Shown in pieces: positions 52,934-62,112 of a stretch of DNA of 64,000 nt. Where the stretch lies: positions 620,001 through 684,000 of the forward strand of contig NZ_FQXY01000010.1 of assembly GCF_900130125.1 (NCBI RefSeq), read 5' to 3'. The position numbers and the translations under genes were made by a program. The notes beneath the pieces were generated by a model. That model was not told where the DNA came from and did no database searches. It saw only the letters and a program-made list of their open reading frames with translations. The first letter of the stretch is position 1. Every line of letters starts with the position of its first letter. This stretch comes from Bacteroides congonensis. Lineage in GTDB: Bacteria; Bacteroidota; Bacteroidia; Bacteroidales; Bacteroidaceae.

Positions 52934-54430
52934 TTATTTCTTTTTTATAAATCGGTTAATAACAGGAATCCGGCTCAAAGGCAAGTCCCGCTTGATAATA
53001 TAACTTACAAACAACAACAAAAGCACTGTGCGGAAAGCAAGGCGAAGCACAAGATTGGAGATTGGCACTTGTTCTCCAATCACATAGAGTACCGCCGCAA
53101 GCAGCACATAAAGTCCAAGGCTTTTCAAATCATATTGAATCGGATACTTCTTCTGTCCCATCCAATAAGACAGCAGCATAATTACTCCATATCCGGCAAC
53201 GGAAGCCCAGGCAGAAGCAATATAGCCGTAAGTAGGAACGAACATAATATTCATCACTACGATTATAGCACAACCTATCAGGGAGAAATAAGCTCCCCAA
53301 CGTGTCTCGTCCGTCAGCTTATACCAAAAGGAGAGATTGAAATAGATGCCTTTGCAGATTTCCGCAAGCATCACAATAGCCACGACTCCCAAACCTTCCC
53401 AATATCCTTTCGCTACCAGATAACGCAGCAAATCAAGATAGAACATTACGGCAAGGAAAGCCAGTAACGAGAAGATAAGGAAATACTTCATCGCAGCCGC
53501 ATACATTTTCCGGTTGTCCCCTTCACGATCCTTGCCAAATACAAACGGTTCGTAAGCATAGCGGAAAGCTTGCGTAAACATTGCCATTACCATTGCTATT
53601 TTACTGGTAGCCGCATAAATACCCAGTTGCACCAGCCCTTCTTGCCGGTTTTCGAAAAGGAACGGATAAATCATCTTATCCACCGTCTGATTCAGAATAC
53701 CGACCAAGCCAAGAATCAGTACCGGGAAGGAATAAACAACCATACGTTTCAGCAATGCCCTATCCAGTTTGTAGGCAAACCCTCTCAGTTCAGGGATAAA
53801 GAAGAACATCTGGGCAACGGAGACTATCAGGTTACTGATAAAGATATAGCCTATCAGATAATCGGGATCATAGAACCATGAGATTATTTCCGGGCAATGC
53901 ACATTCAGCCAGGGACACAGCAATAAGAAAAACAGGTTCAGGCCGATTCCGCCAATGATAGAAAGCAGTTTGATAGCCGCAAACTTTATCGGTCGTTTTT
54001 TATAGCGTAGATAAGCGAAAGGAATACACTGAAAAGAGTCTAAAGCCACTACAATAGCCATCATCGCTATAAATTCCGGATGGTTACCGTAATCCAGCAG
54101 ATTGGAAATCGGCTGTAGGAACAACAGGCAGAGAAGAACGAAAATCAACGATACCCCGCCTACCGAAAGCAGAGAGTTGGCGTATACCTTCATCGGATCT
54201 TCTCCCGATTTGTTGGCAAAACGGAAGAATCCGGTTTCCATACCGAATGTAAGCAGTACCAGCATCAAAGCCGTAAAAGCATATACATTGGATACGACTC
54301 CATATCCCCCCGTAGAAGCCGGTAAAACAGCCGTGTACAACGGCACCAGCATATAGTTAAGGAATCGTCCGACAATGCTACTCAACCCATAAATTGCAGT
54401 ATCTTTTGCTAATGATTTTAGTCCAGCCAT
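52934..54430 (-). CDS. Polysaccharide flippase-like MOP-superfamily transporter (Wzx-type)
   Basis: 498 residues with about 14 hydrophobic helices throughout; starts LAKDTAIYGLSSIVGRFLNYMLVPLYT, the MOP/Wzx-type N-terminal helix, with PASTGGYGVVSNVYAFTALMLVLLTFGMETGFFRFAN, and ends with a Lys-rich tail. It should move lipid-linked oligosaccharide across the inner membrane, but no glycosyltransferases surround it, so it is an orphan flippase outside a capsule cluster. Co-transcribed with DUF389; DUF559 gene lies 12 bp upstream. Confidence 0.88.
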   Translation of the reverse strand: MAGLKSLAKDTAIYGLSSIVGRFLNYMLVPLYTAVLPASTGGYGVVSNVYAFTALMLVLLTFGMETGFFRFANKSGEDPMKVYANSLLSVGGVSLIFVLLCLLFLQPISNLLDYGNHPEFIAMMAIVVALDSFQCIPFAYLRYKKRPIKFAAIKLLSIIGGIGLNLFFLLLCPWLNVHCPEIISWFYDPDYLIGYIFISNLIVSVAQMFFFIPELRGFAYKLDRALLKRMVVYSFPVLILGLVGILNQTVDKMIYPFLFENRQEGLVQLGIYAATSKIAMVMAMFTQAFRYAYEPFVFGKDREGDNRKMYAAAMKYFLIFSLLAFLAVMFYLDLLRYLVAKGYWEGLGVVAIVMLAEICKGIYFNLSFWYKLTDETRWGAYFSLIGCAIIVVMNIMFVPTYGYIASAWASVAGYGVIMLLSYWMGQKKYPIQYDLKSLGLYVLLAAVLYVIGEQVPISNLVLRLAFRTVLLLLFVSYIIKRDLPLSRIPVINRFIKKK

Positions 54431-54441
54431 GCAGATAATGA

Positions 54442-54918
54442 TTAGTGATTAACGGACGAATGATTAGCGATTAATATCGAACAGCCGGTAGTATCTCCAC
54501 TCTCCTCCTTCTGGAAGGAGGAGTCCCCGCAGGGGGAGGTGGTAGGATTCCCTCTCCTCTTCCTCACAGCCTCTCGAATCTCCTCCACTATTTGCGAAGG
54601 ATTCTCAAATACCACCCTATTCTCAAACCGAATGACCCATATACCCTTCTCATTAAACAGGAAACGTGCACGAGTATCCGCATAATCCATTGCCGCCGAA
54701 GTAGAATGTACTTCTCCGTCCAATTCTATACCCAATCGGAATTGCGGACAATAGAAATCTAAAATATAAGGACCGACACTCTGCTGCCGACGAAATTTAA
54801 GTCCATCAATTTGCTTTCCTTTGATTAGTTTCCAAAGAGTGGCTTCGGCAGAGGTGCCCCCATTTCTTAAATCTTTTCGAACTGATTTCAGTTCAGACTT
54901 ATTCATTGTATCGTGCAT
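54442..54918 (-). CDS. DUF559 / Vsr-like endonuclease-fold protein
   Basis: 158 residues. The core (about 10-118) is the DUF559 family, a PD-(D/E)XK-like fold related to Vsr mismatch endonuclease: SAEATLWKLIKGKQIDGLKFRRQQSVGPYILDF read in parts, then DFYCPQFRLGIELDGEVH with the acidic residues, and FNEKGIWVIRFEN. The tail from about residue 125 to 145 (GNPTTSPCGDSSFQKEESGD) is encoded by a copy of the inverted repeat at 54484-54546, not by conserved family sequence, so the original stop was probably overwritten. An ATG at 54906 is a second possible start. Gene sits between facing repeats; see the mobile-unit entry. Confidence 0.88.
   Translation of the reverse strand: MHDTMNKSELKSVRKDLRNGGTSAEATLWKLIKGKQIDGLKFRRQQSVGPYILDFYCPQFRLGIELDGEVHSTSAAMDYADTRARFLFNEKGIWVIRFENRVVFENPSQIVEEIREAVRKRRGNPTTSPCGDSSFQKEESGDTTGCSILIANHSSVNH
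54484..54546 (+). repeat. Left 63-bp inverted repeat of the DUF559 unit
   Basis: It contains a nested palindrome (54502-54523, CTCCTCCTTC-TG-GAAGGAGGAG) and a CCCC-GCA-GGGG stem (54525-54535). Its 45-bp inner part (54502-54546) matches the reverse complement of 54942-54986 at 43 of 45 positions; the outer 18 bp match less perfectly. Confidence 0.9.
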
Positions 54919-54941
54919 AGATCATTTGTTTTATGTATTCA

Positions 54942-55004
54942 CCTACCACCTCCCCCTACGGGTACTCCTCCTTCCAGAAGGAGGAGAATGGGAATACTAC
55001 CGAC
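54942..55004 (-). repeat. Right 63-bp inverted repeat of the DUF559 unit
   Basis: Reverse-complement partner of 54484-54546. It lies in the non-coding gap before the DUF559 start, so on this side the repeat does not enter a gene. Confidence 0.9.
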
Positions 55005-55056
55005 TATTAACTCTCGGAGATTCCCCTAATGAGATATGACTTACTACTAATTTACA

Positions 55057-55094
55057 CTAACTTTATATTAACATTCTGCTAACTTTACATTAAC
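55057..55094. repeat. Direct repeat, 16 bp with 22-bp period
   Basis: CTAACTTTATATTAAC (55057-55072) and CTAACTTTACATTAAC (55079-55094) differ at one base. A similar pair with the same 22-bp period, ATGATTAGYGATTAA, lies on the other side of the DUF559 unit (54438-54452, 54460-54474). Confidence 0.6.
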
Positions 55095-55100
55095 CTTATA

Positions 55101-56135
55101 TTAATCATTAAATAACGTTTTCTGATTACTGTTATACAGGCTACGCCCGAGATGCTTGTAAGCAAGTTCCGTCACTTCACGACCACGGGGAGTACGCTTC
55201 ATAAATCCTTCTTTTATGAGGAAAGGTTCATATACTTCTTCAATGGTTCCCGCGTCTTCGCCCAAAGCGGTTGCAATGGTCGTCAATCCCACAGGGCCGC
55301 CTTTAAACTTGTCTATGATGGTACAAAGTATCTTGTTATCTATCTCGTCCAGACCATATTTGTCGATATTCAATGCTTCCAACGCAAACTGGGAGATTTC
55401 CGTATCAATAGATCCGGAACCTTTCACCTGCGCAAAGTCGCGTACACGACGAAGCAAAGCATTGGCAATACGCGGTGTTCCACGACTGCGGGAAGCAATC
55501 TCCGATGCTGCACGCACCGAGCAGGGTACATCCAGGATGGATGCGGAACGACGGATAATGTTACTCAAGATATCATCATCGTAATATTCCAAATGCAGGT
55601 TAATACCAAAACGTGCACGAAGCGGAGCCGTTAGCAGGCCGCTGCGTGTAGTGGCACCCACTAACGTAAAAGGATTCAAATCAATCTGAATACTACGTGC
55701 CGAAGGCCCCTTATCAATCATAATATCAATGCGATAATCTTCCATGGCAGAGTAAAGATACTCTTCCACTACCGGTGACAGACGATGGATTTCATCAATA
55801 AAAAGCACGTCATTCGGTTCGAGACTGGTCAGTACACCTGCCAGGTCGCCCGGTTTGTCGAGTACCGGACCGGAAGTCACTTTAAAGCCGACATTCAGTT
55901 CATTGGCGATAATATTCGAAAGAGTTGTTTTTCCCAAGCCGGGAGGGCCATGAAGCAGGACATGGTCTAGTGCCTCGCCACGCAAGCGTGCCGCCTTCAC
56001 AAAAATGCGAAGGTTCTCCACCACCTTATCCTGTCCGCTAAAGTCCTCAAAGCTCAACGGGCGGAGTGCATTCTCAAAATCCCGTTCCTTTGAAGTTAGC
56101 TGATGTTCGCGTATGTTAAAATCTTCTTGTTCCAT
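55101..56135 (-). CDS. ruvB: Holliday junction branch-migration helicase RuvB
   Basis: 344 residues, normal length. RuvB landmarks: [19 protein letters not shown], Walker [20 protein letters not shown], Walker [26 protein letters not shown], sensor 1 [19 protein letters not shown], arginine-finger region, and the C-terminal winged helix ending [19 protein letters not shown]. It is the motor that drives branch migration with RuvA. Own promoter at 56157-56164; no ruvA or ruvC neighbour is in the window. Confidence 0.97.
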   Translation of the reverse strand: MEQEDFNIREHQLTSKERDFENALRPLSFEDFSGQDKVVENLRIFVKAARLRGEALDHVLLHGPPGLGKTTLSNIIANELNVGFKVTSGPVLDKPGDLAGVLTSLEPNDVLFIDEIHRLSPVVEEYLYSAMEDYRIDIMIDKGPSARSIQIDLNPFTLVGATTRSGLLTAPLRARFGINLHLEYYDDDILSNIIRRSASILDVPCSVRAASEIASRSRGTPRIANALLRRVRDFAQVKGSGSIDTEISQFALEALNIDKYGLDEIDNKILCTIIDKFKGGPVGLTTIATALGEDAGTIEEVYEPFLIKEGFMKRTPRGREVTELAYKHLGRSLYNSNQKTLFND

Positions 56136-56156
56136 TTATTTCTCGAAAGTAGGAGA

Positions 56157-56164
56157 CAAAGATA
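56157..56164 (-). promoter_or_regulatory. -7 element of ruvB
   Basis: Minus-strand TATCTTTG, 22 bp upstream of the start at 56135. Confidence 0.55.
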
Positions 56165-56240
56165 GAGAAATACATTCATTTTCAATATAAGAAAGATGAA
56201 TAAAAAAAGCCCGGTAGCATGAAAAGCAACTATAAAATAT

Positions 56241-56263
56241 TACTTTTGCACGATATATATCGT
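56241..56263 (+). promoter_or_regulatory. -7 element and overlapping 14-bp palindrome before the nucleoside-gate gene
   Basis: TACTTTTG (56241-56248) is followed at once by the perfect palindrome ACGATATATATCGT (56250-56263), placed where transcription should start. A repressor or nucleotide-binding regulator could act here. Confidence 0.55.
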
Positions 56264-56303
56264 ATATATGATATATATAAATCTATAATACACGCAATCG
56301 ACT

Positions 56304-57536
56304 ATGGTTCTAAATTATATCTGGATAGCTTTCTTCCTTATAGCCTTCGTCATCGCCCTCGCAAAAGTGATTTTCCTGGGAGATACGGAGATATTCACCG
56401 CTATCATGAACTCGACATTCGACTCTTCAAAGACAGCTTTTGAGATTTCTCTCGGGCTTACCGGAGTATTAGCCCTTTGGCTGGGTATTATGAAAATCGG
56501 CGAGAACAGTGGATTAATCAGTGCATTGGCACGTTTCTTGAGTCCGGTACTCTGCCGTTTGTTCCCGGATATTCCTAAAGGGCATCCTGTACTGGGGTCT
56601 ATCTTTATGAATATGTCCGCCAATATGCTCGGACTAGATAATGCCGCCACTCCGATGGGACTGAAAGCAATGAAAGAATTGCAGGAGCTGAATCCGAAGA
56701 AAGACACGGCTTCCAATCCGATGATTATGTTCTTAGTCATCAATACTTCGGGACTGATTCTTATCCCTATCAGTATCATGGTATATCGTGCACAAATGGG
56801 GGCTGCGCAACCGACAGACGTGTTTATCCCTATTTTGCTAAGTACTTTCATTTCTACTTTGGTGGGAGTTATAGCTGTCAGCATTGCCCAGAAGATAAAC
56901 TTAATCAATAAGCCGATTCTGATATTGATGGGTGTAGTCTGCCTCTTCTTTTCCGGATTGATTTATCTGTTTATCAGTGTCTCCCGTGAGGAAATGGGAA
57001 CTTACTCCACACTGATAGCCAACATCATTCTGTTCGGTGTTATCATCCTGTTTATTCTAACAGGGATCAGAAAGAAAATCAATGTCTATGATTCTTTTGT
57101 GGAAGGGGCTAAAGAAGGTTTTACCACGGCTGTGCGTATCATTCCCTATTTGGTGGCTTTCCTTGTAGGTATCGCTGTATTCCGCACTTCGGGAGCGATG
57201 GACTACTTAGTGGGTGGAATCGGTTATTTAGTAGGATTATGCGGAGTGGATACCAGCTTTGTAGGAGCATTGCCTACGGCATTGATGAAATCACTTAGTG
57301 GAAGTGGTGCAAACGGTTTGATGATTGATACAATGAAAGAGCTAGGCCCGGATTCATTCGTAGGACGTATGAGTTGCGTGGTACGTGGAGCTTCGGATAC
57401 TACTTTCTATATTCTGGCTGTGTATTTCGGTAGCGTAGGTATCAGTAAAACCCGCAATGCGGTAACTTGTGGTTTAATCGCCGATTTCTCCGGTATCATA
57501 GCCGCTATCTTAATCAGTTATTTATTTTTCTTTTAA
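56304..57536 (+). CDS. Nucleoside-recognition (Gate) domain membrane protein, fused SpmA/SpmB-like
   Basis: 410 residues with about eight to ten transmembrane helices. Two Gate domains: the first contains FDSSKTAFEISLGLTGVLALWLGIMKIGENSG (read in parts) and MSANMLGLDNAATPMGLKAM; the second contains VYDSFVEGAKEGFTTAVRIIPYLVAFLVG and SGSGANGLMIDTM. SpmA and SpmB are separate proteins in Bacillus; here both halves are in one chain, as is common in Bacteroidetes. Gate domains are transport-like; substrate unknown. Followed 16 bp later by ybeY. Confidence 0.9.
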   Translation: MVLNYIWIAFFLIAFVIALAKVIFLGDTEIFTAIMNSTFDSSKTAFEISLGLTGVLALWLGIMKIGENSGLISALARFLSPVLCRLFPDIPKGHPVLGSIFMNMSANMLGLDNAATPMGLKAMKELQELNPKKDTASNPMIMFLVINTSGLILIPISIMVYRAQMGAAQPTDVFIPILLSTFISTLVGVIAVSIAQKINLINKPILILMGVVCLFFSGLIYLFISVSREEMGTYSTLIANIILFGVIILFILTGIRKKINVYDSFVEGAKEGFTTAVRIIPYLVAFLVGIAVFRTSGAMDYLVGGIGYLVGLCGVDTSFVGALPTALMKSLSGSGANGLMIDTMKELGPDSFVGRMSCVVRGASDTTFYILAVYFGSVGISKTRNAVTCGLIADFSGIIAAILISYLFFF

Positions 57537-57552
57537 ATCATAACATTCAATT

Positions 57553-57966
57553 ATGGCTGTAACTTATCAAACAGAAGGCGTCAAGATGCCTGATATTAAA
57601 AAACGTGAGACAACGGAATGGATAAAAGCCGTAGCCGCTTCCTATGGAAAAAGACTCGGTGAAATCGCCTATATTTTCTGCTCGGATGAGAAAATCCTGG
57701 AAGTAAACCGGCAATATCTGCAACACGACTATTATACGGATATCATCACCTTCGACTATTGCGAAGGCGACCGTCTGTCCGGGGATTTATTCATTAGCCT
57801 GGATACAATACGTACTAATGCCGAACAATTCGGTGCGGCCTATGATGATGAACTACATCGTGTTATCATTCACGGAATACTTCATCTATGCGGAATCAAC
57901 GATAAAGGTCCCGGAGAGCGGGAAATTATGGAAGCGGCAGAAAATAAGGCATTATCTATGCGGTAA
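57553..57966 (+). CDS. ybeY: Endoribonuclease YbeY (16S rRNA maturation)
   Basis: 137 residues, normal. Conserved LGEIAYIFCSDEKILEVNRQYLQHDYYTDIITFDY, GDLFISLDTIRTNA and the metal motif HRVIIHGILHLCGINDKG. In E. coli the zinc ligands are three His (HGxLHLxGxDH); here the first two are present but the third position is Asp followed by Lys, a variant I believe is common in Bacteroidetes. Required for rRNA 3'-end processing and ribosome quality control. Co-transcribed with the Gate protein. Confidence 0.94.
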   Translation: MAVTYQTEGVKMPDIKKRETTEWIKAVAASYGKRLGEIAYIFCSDEKILEVNRQYLQHDYYTDIITFDYCEGDRLSGDLFISLDTIRTNAEQFGAAYDDELHRVIIHGILHLCGINDKGPGEREIMEAAENKALSMR

Positions 57967-58030
57967 ATAAAAAAACTTACACATGGTTCTTATTTAAAGC
58001 CAGTTAAAATTCGACTCTTCCGTGAAGCAC

Positions 58031-58049
58031 TTTTCTCTATAAGAGAAAA
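58031..58049. terminator. Possible bidirectional terminator hairpin
   Basis: Perfect 8-bp arms TTTTCTCT/AGAGAAAA with a 3-base loop, between the convergent ybeY and hybrid-sensor genes. A/T-rich and short, so of limited strength. Confidence 0.45.
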
Positions 58050-58053
58050 TGTC

Positions 58054-61000
58054 TTACTTCTTTCTTTTCGCTAGATAAGACGAAGGGGTTTCATTATAGT
58101 AGCTTTTAAACAATTTATTAAAATAAGAACTACTACTGATGCCAACAGCATCCATCACTTCCTGTACGCGGTCACATCCATCGTCAAACAGTTTACGGGC
58201 ATGTTTCATCCGGATCAGGTTTACATAAGAAGTAGAAGTTTCTCCTGTGATACCTTTGATTTTCCGGTGCAAATGCATACGGCTGATACCCAATTCCTTG
58301 CTTAAGAAGTCGATTGTCATTTCACTGTTATCCAGATTGTCCTCGATCAATGTGTTCAACCTGTCCATTAACTTACGGTCATAAGAAGTAAAGTTTGTCT
58401 CTATCTCCATCACAACTTTTCCGGTGAGAATATGATTTCTATACGCGGTTTGTTGCTCGATAAAGTTTTCTATTTTCTTGAGAAGTATCTTGGTATTGAA
58501 AGGTTTGCAAATATAGTCGAAAGCTCCTGCTTCAAAACCCTCTGTCTGATTATCAATATCTGTTTTCGCAGTCAGCAGAATAATAGGGATATGCGACAGA
58601 GATTCTTCCTCCCTTATTTTCCGCAACATCTCCAGACCATCCATTTCAGGCATCATCACATCGCTGACAATCAGATCAGGTACAATCTCCAATGCTTTCC
58701 GGAGTCCCTCTACCCCATTGCGGGCTTCGGAAATAATATAACGTGATTCAAGGCATTTTCGCAGATATAACCGAAGATCCATATCATCCTCCACAATCAG
58801 GAGTTTATCTCTCGAATCGGTTGCGGAAGCACCGGCCATTTCTTCTTTTGAAATCATTTCTTCAGAAAGCCACATCTGTTTTTCTTCCTGATAAGGTTGG
58901 AACTCCTTCTCACTATAAGCATCGGCCAGTCCGGGAAAGCTGATGATAAACTCCACACCGTTGTAAACGCTATCGGCAATGTTAATTTCGCCATGATGTT
59001 CTTTCATCAATGTGTCACTCAGATGTAGTCCAATGCCTGAGGAATAACGGCTGGTACCGTGATAGAAACGCTCGAACACATGCGGCTTCATATCGTCGGC
59101 TATACCGGGCCCGTTGTCCGCCACAGCTATCTCGGCAACTAACTGGCCGTTTTTCCATACGCTACGGACTATCAATTCTACAATTCCTCCGGTTTTAGTA
59201 TAGCGGAAAGCATTGGACAGTATATTGTACAATACCTTTTCGATAATATCGGGATCGAACCAGCAAATCAATTCTTCGGGAGTATTCACATTAAAGTTCA
59301 CCTGTTCATTACCGGCTTCCCACGCAAAAGCTTTTGCCACTTGACGGACAAACGCAGCAAGATCCATTTCTGCCACTCTAAGTGAATAACGTCCTTTCGT
59401 TATCTTTCTGAAATCCAGTAACTGATTCACCAAAAACATCATACGGCGAACATTTCGGGAAATAACTTTGAAGCGGAAATTCTGTTCCTCATCTGCCGGC
59501 CCCTTCTCCACCAAGTCATTGACCGGCCCTACAATCAGTGAAAGAGGTGTTTTAAACTCGTGAGCTATGTCAGTGAAGAACATCAGCTTCATCTCATTCA
59601 TCTTCTCTTCCTGTTCCAACAGTGATTTATCTTGTTCTAACTGATATTTCAATTTCCGGTGACGATCATAAACGCGCCACACGATGAACACAACGGAAAG
59701 GAAAGCTACGGAATATAAAAGATATGCCCACCATGTATCCCACGGAGCAGGTTTTATGCAAATATCTATAGCGCGTGACACTACTTTGCCCACTACATTG
59801 GCATCGTAACCCTCTACGATAAATGTATAATTCCCCGGAGGCAAATTCTTGTACCATACTATCATATCGGTATGTGAAGCATTCACCCAGTCTTTATCCA
59901 TTCCTTGCAGCATATATCTAGTTCTGTATTTCTGTATGCTGTAAAAGGGAACAGTAGTGTACTCCAGTGTAAAATCATTCTGAAAATAGGCCAACGTCAA
60001 AGACGTTTTCATATTAATAGTGGTGTCGAGCAGTACTTTATTATGCCCTTCCACAAGTGGGGTAACATACTCATTATTCACCATAAATCCGGTAAACAGG
60101 ATATGAGCAGGGGGATTATTCGGAATAATCTCGGTAGGACTGAACCAATTTATTCCATTCAGTCCACCGAAAAATAGAATACCTTCCTCCGATTTGGAAG
60201 AGGCTTCGGTAAAGGTATTGGACTGTAGCCCATCGTCATAGGTGAAACGCTGAGCCAGATTGGTGGAAGGAGAATATTTGATAAGCCCTTGTGTATTCCC
60301 CATCCAAAGATTTCCAGCAGCATCTTCCTGGATAGACATGATTTTCTTATCAAGGATTTCTTCGTTCTGTATATGCTCAAAACTTTCATTGTCACTGCTT
60401 TTACGTAGCAATCCTGCATCCGTCCCCAACCACAAAGTGCCGCTGGCAGAACAAAAGATAGTCCATATCTGATTGCAGGGGATGTAAAAACTACCATTAG
60501 CCGTCACGCTGAAATTTTGTAACCCTAGTATATCACCGGAAGCATCAAGATTAATTCTAAACAGCCCGCTCGAAACAGTACCTACCCATACGCTTTTTGA
60601 ACGGGCATCATAATAAAGGTCGTATATCCCTTCATTGCGCAATACTTCCGCTTTGGTATTCCAATAATCAACCCAATCTGTCCGCCCGTCCATCTTTTCA
60701 ATAATCAACCCGCGCCAGGTCCCTATATACTTATTACCAAAATCATCAACAACCAAAGATGTATAGAGATTCGAACGTCCTTTTTCATTACGTGTACTGA
60801 GTGTATAAGGGACATAGGCATGGCTATCGGCGGAAGTTTGAATATAAATGCCGGAACCTGTTGCGATATAATTTCTTCCGCCAATCCCAACTACCTTCTT
60901 CATATCAAGCGGTAGACAAGCGGGAACAGACTGATATCCCTCCGGAGTAGAAAGATAGCAGATACTCTCCTTTATTCCCCGACTGACATATACATAATTC

Positions 61001-62043
61001 TTTCCCGCATAAATAAAGCCGATTTGCCCGGTTCCTCCATCCTGGGGAAAAGTATGGAAAGGCAAGCCATCAAGGTTGGTAAAATAAAAACCGGAGTTGG
61101 TTCCCACCCACATAATACGCTGCGCATCTACCAGTAATGCAGTGACACAATTCGATTTCAATCCGCGAGGATCGTCTGCCCGAGCCACCACCGAATCTAA
61201 GAGCGACATATTCCGGGCATCATAGGTAAGAATACCATCCGTTTCAGTTCCAACAAGAAGTTGTCCCGAATGGTCATAATGAAGCGAACGAATAACGTTG
61301 TTCACTCTTATATCGAATGTTTTGCTCTCGCCGGAAGTTGTCGGAAGCGTCTGTTTGATTACATTCACCCGAGTCGCAAACCATATATTTTCTTTCCCGT
61401 CAGATTCTACGAAAACATAATTATCCTGAGGTATGGAGCTTAGCAGTTCGCACTTTTTGCCGTCAAAAGTCCAAATACCTTGTTCTGTGGAGATATACAA
61501 GTCATTTTTTAACGTTGCAATATTGGAAACCATCAAGCCGGCAATAGGAAGTTGCAGCAATTCTGCCGTATCTCCATTTTCGTCTATACGAACAAGTCCA
61601 TTGTTAGTTCCTGCATATATATTCCCATTCTTATCTTCGGCAAAAGAATAGATAACTTTGCAGTCTGATGGAGTTTTTACCCGCACAATGCGTTCTTCTG
61701 CCAAAGAGTAATAGTTAATACCATATCCGTCGGTTCCTATCCACAGGCGACGCCTCGAATCTTCCATAATACACATGATACGATTCCCCGACAAGGAATT
61801 CTCATCGCCTGTACTATGCCTGAAAATACGTATCCGCTTGCCATCATAACGGTTCAGACCATCATAAGTAGCAATCCAGATAAAGCCGAATGAATCTTCC
61901 ACGATATCGGTAATATCATGCTGTGAAAGTCCGTCATTCACGCTGAGGGAATGGAATTTCAGTTGTCCCTGACTATCGGCAGAAACATAAAAGCTAGTGA
62001 TAATTGCTGTCATCAGCAGGATAATACGATAAAGAGGTTTCAT
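58054..62043 (-). CDS. Hybrid two-component system regulator (HTCS)
   Basis: 1329 residues; sensor, kinase and response regulator in one chain, the standard Bacteroides glycan sensor. Order: signal peptide (to about 22), two-component-regulator propeller repeats (about 30-640, e.g. GLSQHDITDIVEDSFGFIWIATYDG, LWIGTDGYGINYY), Y_Y_Y domain (about 700-770, LPPGNYTFIVEGYDA), transmembrane helix (about 780-800), HisKA with the phosphorylated His in FFTDIAHEFKTPLSLIVGP, HATPase (DNGPGIAD, SSGIGLHLSDTLM), receiver (about 1079-1195, Asp in LIVSDVMMPEMDG) and an AraC HTH (about 1225-1329, SKELGISRMHLHRKIKGIT). Periplasmic propeller binds a released oligosaccharide; AraC domain activates nearby genes, presumably the GH110 gene upstream. 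Confidence 0.96.
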   Translation of the reverse strand: MKPLYRIILLMTAIITSFYVSADSQGQLKFHSLSVNDGLSQHDITDIVEDSFGFIWIATYDGLNRYDGKRIRIFRHSTGDENSLSGNRIMCIMEDSRRRLWIGTDGYGINYYSLAEERIVRVKTPSDCKVIYSFAEDKNGNIYAGTNNGLVRIDENGDTAELLQLPIAGLMVSNIATLKNDLYISTEQGIWTFDGKKCELLSSIPQDNYVFVESDGKENIWFATRVNVIKQTLPTTSGESKTFDIRVNNVIRSLHYDHSGQLLVGTETDGILTYDARNMSLLDSVVARADDPRGLKSNCVTALLVDAQRIMWVGTNSGFYFTNLDGLPFHTFPQDGGTGQIGFIYAGKNYVYVSRGIKESICYLSTPEGYQSVPACLPLDMKKVVGIGGRNYIATGSGIYIQTSADSHAYVPYTLSTRNEKGRSNLYTSLVVDDFGNKYIGTWRGLIIEKMDGRTDWVDYWNTKAEVLRNEGIYDLYYDARSKSVWVGTVSSGLFRINLDASGDILGLQNFSVTANGSFYIPCNQIWTIFCSASGTLWLGTDAGLLRKSSDNESFEHIQNEEILDKKIMSIQEDAAGNLWMGNTQGLIKYSPSTNLAQRFTYDDGLQSNTFTEASSKSEEGILFFGGLNGINWFSPTEIIPNNPPAHILFTGFMVNNEYVTPLVEGHNKVLLDTTINMKTSLTLAYFQNDFTLEYTTVPFYSIQKYRTRYMLQGMDKDWVNASHTDMIVWYKNLPPGNYTFIVEGYDANVVGKVVSRAIDICIKPAPWDTWWAYLLYSVAFLSVVFIVWRVYDRHRKLKYQLEQDKSLLEQEEKMNEMKLMFFTDIAHEFKTPLSLIVGPVNDLVEKGPADEEQNFRFKVISRNVRRMMFLVNQLLDFRKITKGRYSLRVAEMDLAAFVRQVAKAFAWEAGNEQVNFNVNTPEELICWFDPDIIEKVLYNILSNAFRYTKTGGIVELIVRSVWKNGQLVAEIAVADNGPGIADDMKPHVFERFYHGTSRYSSGIGLHLSDTLMKEHHGEINIADSVYNGVEFIISFPGLADAYSEKEFQPYQEEKQMWLSEEMISKEEMAGASATDSRDKLLIVEDDMDLRLYLRKCLESRYIISEARNGVEGLRKALEIVPDLIVSDVMMPEMDGLEMLRKIREEESLSHIPIILLTAKTDIDNQTEGFEAGAFDYICKPFNTKILLKKIENFIEQQTAYRNHILTGKVVMEIETNFTSYDRKLMDRLNTLIEDNLDNSEMTIDFLSKELGISRMHLHRKIKGITGETSTSYVNLIRMKHARKLFDDGCDRVQEVMDAVGISSSSYFNKLFKSYYNETPSSYLAKRKK

Positions 62044-62112
62044 TGAAAGTCTACTTATAAAATGAGCTATGTTTTCCTGGCGGTAAATATAATAAATTCC
62101 CCCCTGTTCCGG

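Larger units (their letters stand above)
54484..55004. mobile_element. Candidate repeat-bounded unit carrying the DUF559 gene
   Basis: A 521-bp segment with facing 63-bp GC-rich inverted repeats at both ends encloses most of one nuclease-fold gene. The layout resembles a REP-associated unit or a small transposon-like element. No transposase is present and no target-site duplication is obvious, so mobility is unproven. Confidence 0.45.
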
